DNA from: JADJNW01 sp964526645
Lineage (GTDB): Bacteria > Bacteroidota > Bacteroidia > Chitinophagales > Saprospiraceae
NCBI GenBank assembly: GCA_964526645.1
Contig: CAZGJN010000006.1
Coordinates: 110,460 to 174,459 of the forward strand
Length of the DNA: 64,000 nt
Direction of reading: 5' to 3'
Part shown: positions 62,086-64,000 of the stretch, piece by piece
Layout of the letters: every line of letters begins with the position of its first letter
How positions within the stretch are numbered: position 1 is the first letter of the stretch
Notes under the pieces: generated by a model
Told to the model about the DNA's origin: nothing
The model's input: only the letters and a program-made list of their open reading frames with translations
The model's database searches: none
Program-made: the position numbers and the translations under genes

Positions 62086-62604
62086 ATGACCTTGCAGGAA
62101 TTGTTTGATCTCATTGCGGCAACACCCGCATACGTCATTTTTTATTTTGCCATTATCCCTTTTGCAGCGCTTTTGGCAGGGCTGCTTAGCAAAGGAGAAG
62201 GGCACACTACGCCCTGGAATATCTTGTATTCGGTGTTGATTTATGCGGTTTGTGTTCCAGGAATTTTTGCAGTCACGCTGAGCGTTTATTTCTTCCTTTT
62301 TGAGCGGAAAAGCATCATGCAAACCGACCTGTACACCCAGGTTTTGCCTATTGTATCCATGGTTGCTACCTTACTCATTATCCGGAAAAATGTAGATTTT
62401 GACTACATTCCAGGGTTCGATAAAATTTCGGGATTGATTACCATGATTGCGGCTACACTGGGTATTATGTGGTTTATTGACAGAACCCACATCTATGCCA
62501 TTACTTACCTTCGGTTTGAGGTAGTGCTGCTTATTTTTTTCGCCTTGTTGTTATTGGTCCGCTTTGGCTGGTCGAAGATATTTTCTTCTGCCCGCAAAAG
62601 CTAA
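62086..62604 (+). CDS. Multi-pass inner-membrane protein, unrecognised
   Basis: The 172-residue protein has about five hydrophobic segments (near 15-32, 43-68, 82-96, 110-128, 138-158) and a basic C-terminus. ATG 62086 is preferred to the TTG at 62080. No family recognised. It converges on the next gene with two bases between stops. Confidence 0.7.
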   Translation: MTLQELFDLIAATPAYVIFYFAIIPFAALLAGLLSKGEGHTTPWNILYSVLIYAVCVPGIFAVTLSVYFFLFERKSIMQTDLYTQVLPIVSMVATLLIIRKNVDFDYIPGFDKISGLITMIAATLGIMWFIDRTHIYAITYLRFEVVLLIFFALLLLVRFGWSKIFSSARKS

Positions 62605-62606
62605 GT

Positions 62607-63062
62607 TTATTGAGATTCCGACACCAACACCACGTCTTTCAGCGCGTACATGAGCCGGTTAGGGTCAGCATCATTTAACTCTAATTTACCTTTTAGTACG
62701 ACCGATTCAGCATTGTACTTGATGGCTTCTTTGGCATAAATTTCCATTACTGTTTCAGGTCCAACACCTGTACAAAAGAAGCACATATTGTAAGGATAAG
62801 CCGAAAAGACGAATTCCTTGTGGCTGCGATAGCCTTCGGTAGGGATGATGTAGCCCTTCACCTTCACCTCTTTTCCTGCCAGTTTTTTTATATCTTCACT
62901 AAACACCGGTACGTCAATTTTAAAGCCGAGGCTTTCATCGTATTGTTTTTTATAAGTGATTTTGGCTAACGTTTTCCAGATATTCTCAGTAGTTTGAGCG
63001 TTTGCTGCTGAAATCGTGAAGCTGACAATTAAGATCGAAATAAATGCAATAAAATTTTTCAT
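62607..63062 (-). CDS. Secreted DUF3299-like protein with a CxxC motif
   Basis: A 151-residue secreted protein with a signal peptide (1-22) and an OB-like core: VKVKGYIIPTEG, FVFSAYPYNMCFFCTGVGPE, VVLKGKLELNDADPNRLMYAL. The pattern is that of DUF3299 proteins, here with Cys94 and Cys97 (CFFC), a possible metal or redox site. Function unknown. Confidence 0.7.
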   Translation of the reverse strand: MKNFIAFISILIVSFTISAANAQTTENIWKTLAKITYKKQYDESLGFKIDVPVFSEDIKKLAGKEVKVKGYIIPTEGYRSHKEFVFSAYPYNMCFFCTGVGPETVMEIYAKEAIKYNAESVVLKGKLELNDADPNRLMYALKDVVLVSESQ

Positions 63063-63146
63063 GGTTTGAGTGCTTGAGTTTTTGAACTACGAAATTAACG
63101 ATTCTAATAAGAAAAATTCTTTTAAGATGCTGTTAAAAAAGCAAAA

Positions 63147-64000
63147 TTAGGGTTTTTTTGATGGCATTATTTGCTCTACCGTAGGGTCAATGTTGTGCAA
63201 TAACCCAATTTGGACAAGCCTTCCGAGGAGTATCTGCCAGTTGTTATTTTTTTGAAATAAATTTTTTAGGATTGGCAAAGCGCCTTTTGTATCTCCGGCA
63301 TTAATCATGTTGATGGCGTACCAGAAGGTCATTTCTTCATTTTCAGGAAACATGGCCGTAGCGATGGCATATTCTCGCATGGCGGTTGGCGTATCTCCAT
63401 TTTCCATAGCCAAATCCCCTTTGTTCATGTGTTCATAAGCGCGATGCAAGGATAATAAACGCTTCAATTCAGAGATAGGAGTAGGGTGATCATCTACTCG
63501 AAGGTCAATTTTTCGATCCACCCAGGGCATGCCAGTTGCTTGAGCACCTACTACCAAGAGCGCAGCCGATTGTTGCCCCCGAATATCCCCGCCTGCTTGT
63601 TGTGCCGCTTCCAGTGTCAGGATCAGGCGTTCTGCCAAAGGTAGTTTTGGTGCATGCTCAAATGCCTCAGCCATTGCAGTCCACACCGTATTATTGAGCA
63701 TCATATTTGCTTGCACCGCATAGCCATTCCCAATGATATGATCTGCCTCCGCAATACACTTGTCGCCGGTATAAGCGGCAGCTTGCCCTTTTGCATTGAC
63801 GATGCCTACCTGGCGGAAGCCGCGCATTTGATCTTTGGCAATCAATTCTTCCAGCACTTCTTTGGGTGTCTTGCCAGCCTTTAGCAATTGCAGCCCATCC
63901 ATACCAAAAGCGGGATTCACAAAAGATTGAGTGGCTATTGCACCAACACCCGCCTCGCCCCAAATCACCAGGGTGCCCGTTGAAAACCAATGAGATTGGA
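63147..64000 (-). CDS. DUF1028 family protein (5' end outside window)
   Basis: The frame stays open to the right edge, where it reads SHWFSTGTLVIWGEAGVGAI, the conserved start region of DUF1028 proteins (Ntn-hydrolase-like fold). ATQSFVNPAFGMDGLQLLKAG, GKTPKEVLEELI and YTGDKCIAEADHIIGNGYAV continue the family pattern. The C-terminal part contains TPR-like sequence. The native start lies beyond 64000. Function is unknown; some relatives are linked to peptidoglycan or amide hydrolysis. Confidence 0.85.
   Translation of the reverse strand, partial: QSHWFSTGTLVIWGEAGVGAIATQSFVNPAFGMDGLQLLKAGKTPKEVLEELIAKDQMRGFRQVGIVNAKGQAAAYTGDKCIAEADHIIGNGYAVQANMMLNNTVWTAMAEAFEHAPKLPLAERLILTLEAAQQAGGDIRGQQSAALLVVGAQATGMPWVDRKIDLRVDDHPTPISELKRLLSLHRAYEHMNKGDLAMENGDTPTAMREYAIATAMFPENEEMTFWYAINMINAGDTKGALPILKNLFQKNNNWQILLGRLVQIGLLHNIDPTVEQIMPSKKP

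Overview
The window is chromosomal DNA from a member of the Bacteroidota, most likely a free-living, aerobic, Saprospiria-like (Lewinella/Haliscomenobacter-type) bacterium. The evidence is a complete sprA gene for the type IX secretion system (T9SS), several large secreted proteins with T9SS-type C-terminal domains, Bacteroidota-style promoters (TTTG at -33, TAnnTTTG at -7), mostly absent Shine-Dalgarno sequences, and Bacteroidota-restricted families (DUF5723, DUF4292, EnvC-like M23, a 126-residue conserved protein next to pst). The species cannot be fixed from this sequence. Both ends cut genes: a PKD-repeat surface protein on the left and a DUF1028 protein on the right. No rRNA, tRNA, CRISPR array, insertion sequence or prophage was seen.

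Layout. 1-5.7 kb: the surface protein, a DCC-family thiol oxidoreductase, radA, then a gene-poor kilobase with a well-formed promoter/terminator pair (candidate small RNA) and a decayed outer-membrane barrel gene. 5.8-9.6 kb: rpsT, a PaaE-type reductase with a TetR-type operator in its promoter, and feoAB for ferrous iron uptake. 9.6-13.4 kb: an intergenic region with three strong palindromes, then pstSCAB for phosphate uptake. 14.1-17.2 kb: a light-harvesting cassette, crtY (makes beta-carotene), blh (cleaves it to retinal) and a proton-pumping rhodopsin. The rhodopsin has the glycine that opens a binding window for a carotenoid antenna in xanthorhodopsin. 17.5-22.5 kb: an unusual pyruvate kinase, a TonB-dependent receptor and an HDAC-family deacylase. 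22.5-23.25 kb: a gene-poor stretch with a thrice-repeated 16-base motif and several hairpins.

23.3-33 kb: a coiled-coil protein, asd, a lamin-tail surface protein, an operon of a catalytically degenerate EEP-fold membrane protein with dgkA and a DUF5723 protein, and hisS. 33.1-42.6 kb: a secreted protein with acidic and basic halves, sprA and ruvA. 42.8-50 kb: a secreted subtilisin-like protease, a CorC/HlyC-type protein, a TetR-metallo-beta-lactamase pair and a FucP-like sugar transporter. 50.2-56.3 kb: a five-gene operon (TPR, DUF4292 lipoprotein, EnvC-like activator, hflX, M29 aminopeptidase). 56.5-64 kb: an unrecognised protein, 3-hydroxyanthranilate dioxygenase, an LpxH-like phosphoesterase, an ABC-ATPase pseudogene remnant, an outer-membrane barrel, a TPR lipoprotein and three further genes.

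The genes fit an aquatic or surface-attached heterotroph. SprA exports adhesins and proteases that carry T9SS domains, Feo and Pst scavenge iron and phosphate, and the rhodopsin cassette supplements energy from light. The most interesting system is the crtY-blh-rhodopsin cassette with a predicted antenna site. The clearest undescribed signals are the candidate small RNA at 5.04-5.21 kb, the paired CCTA-N4-TAGG palindromes between feoAB and pst, the triplicated motif at 22.5-22.8 kb, and the EEP-fold protein that has lost its active site.
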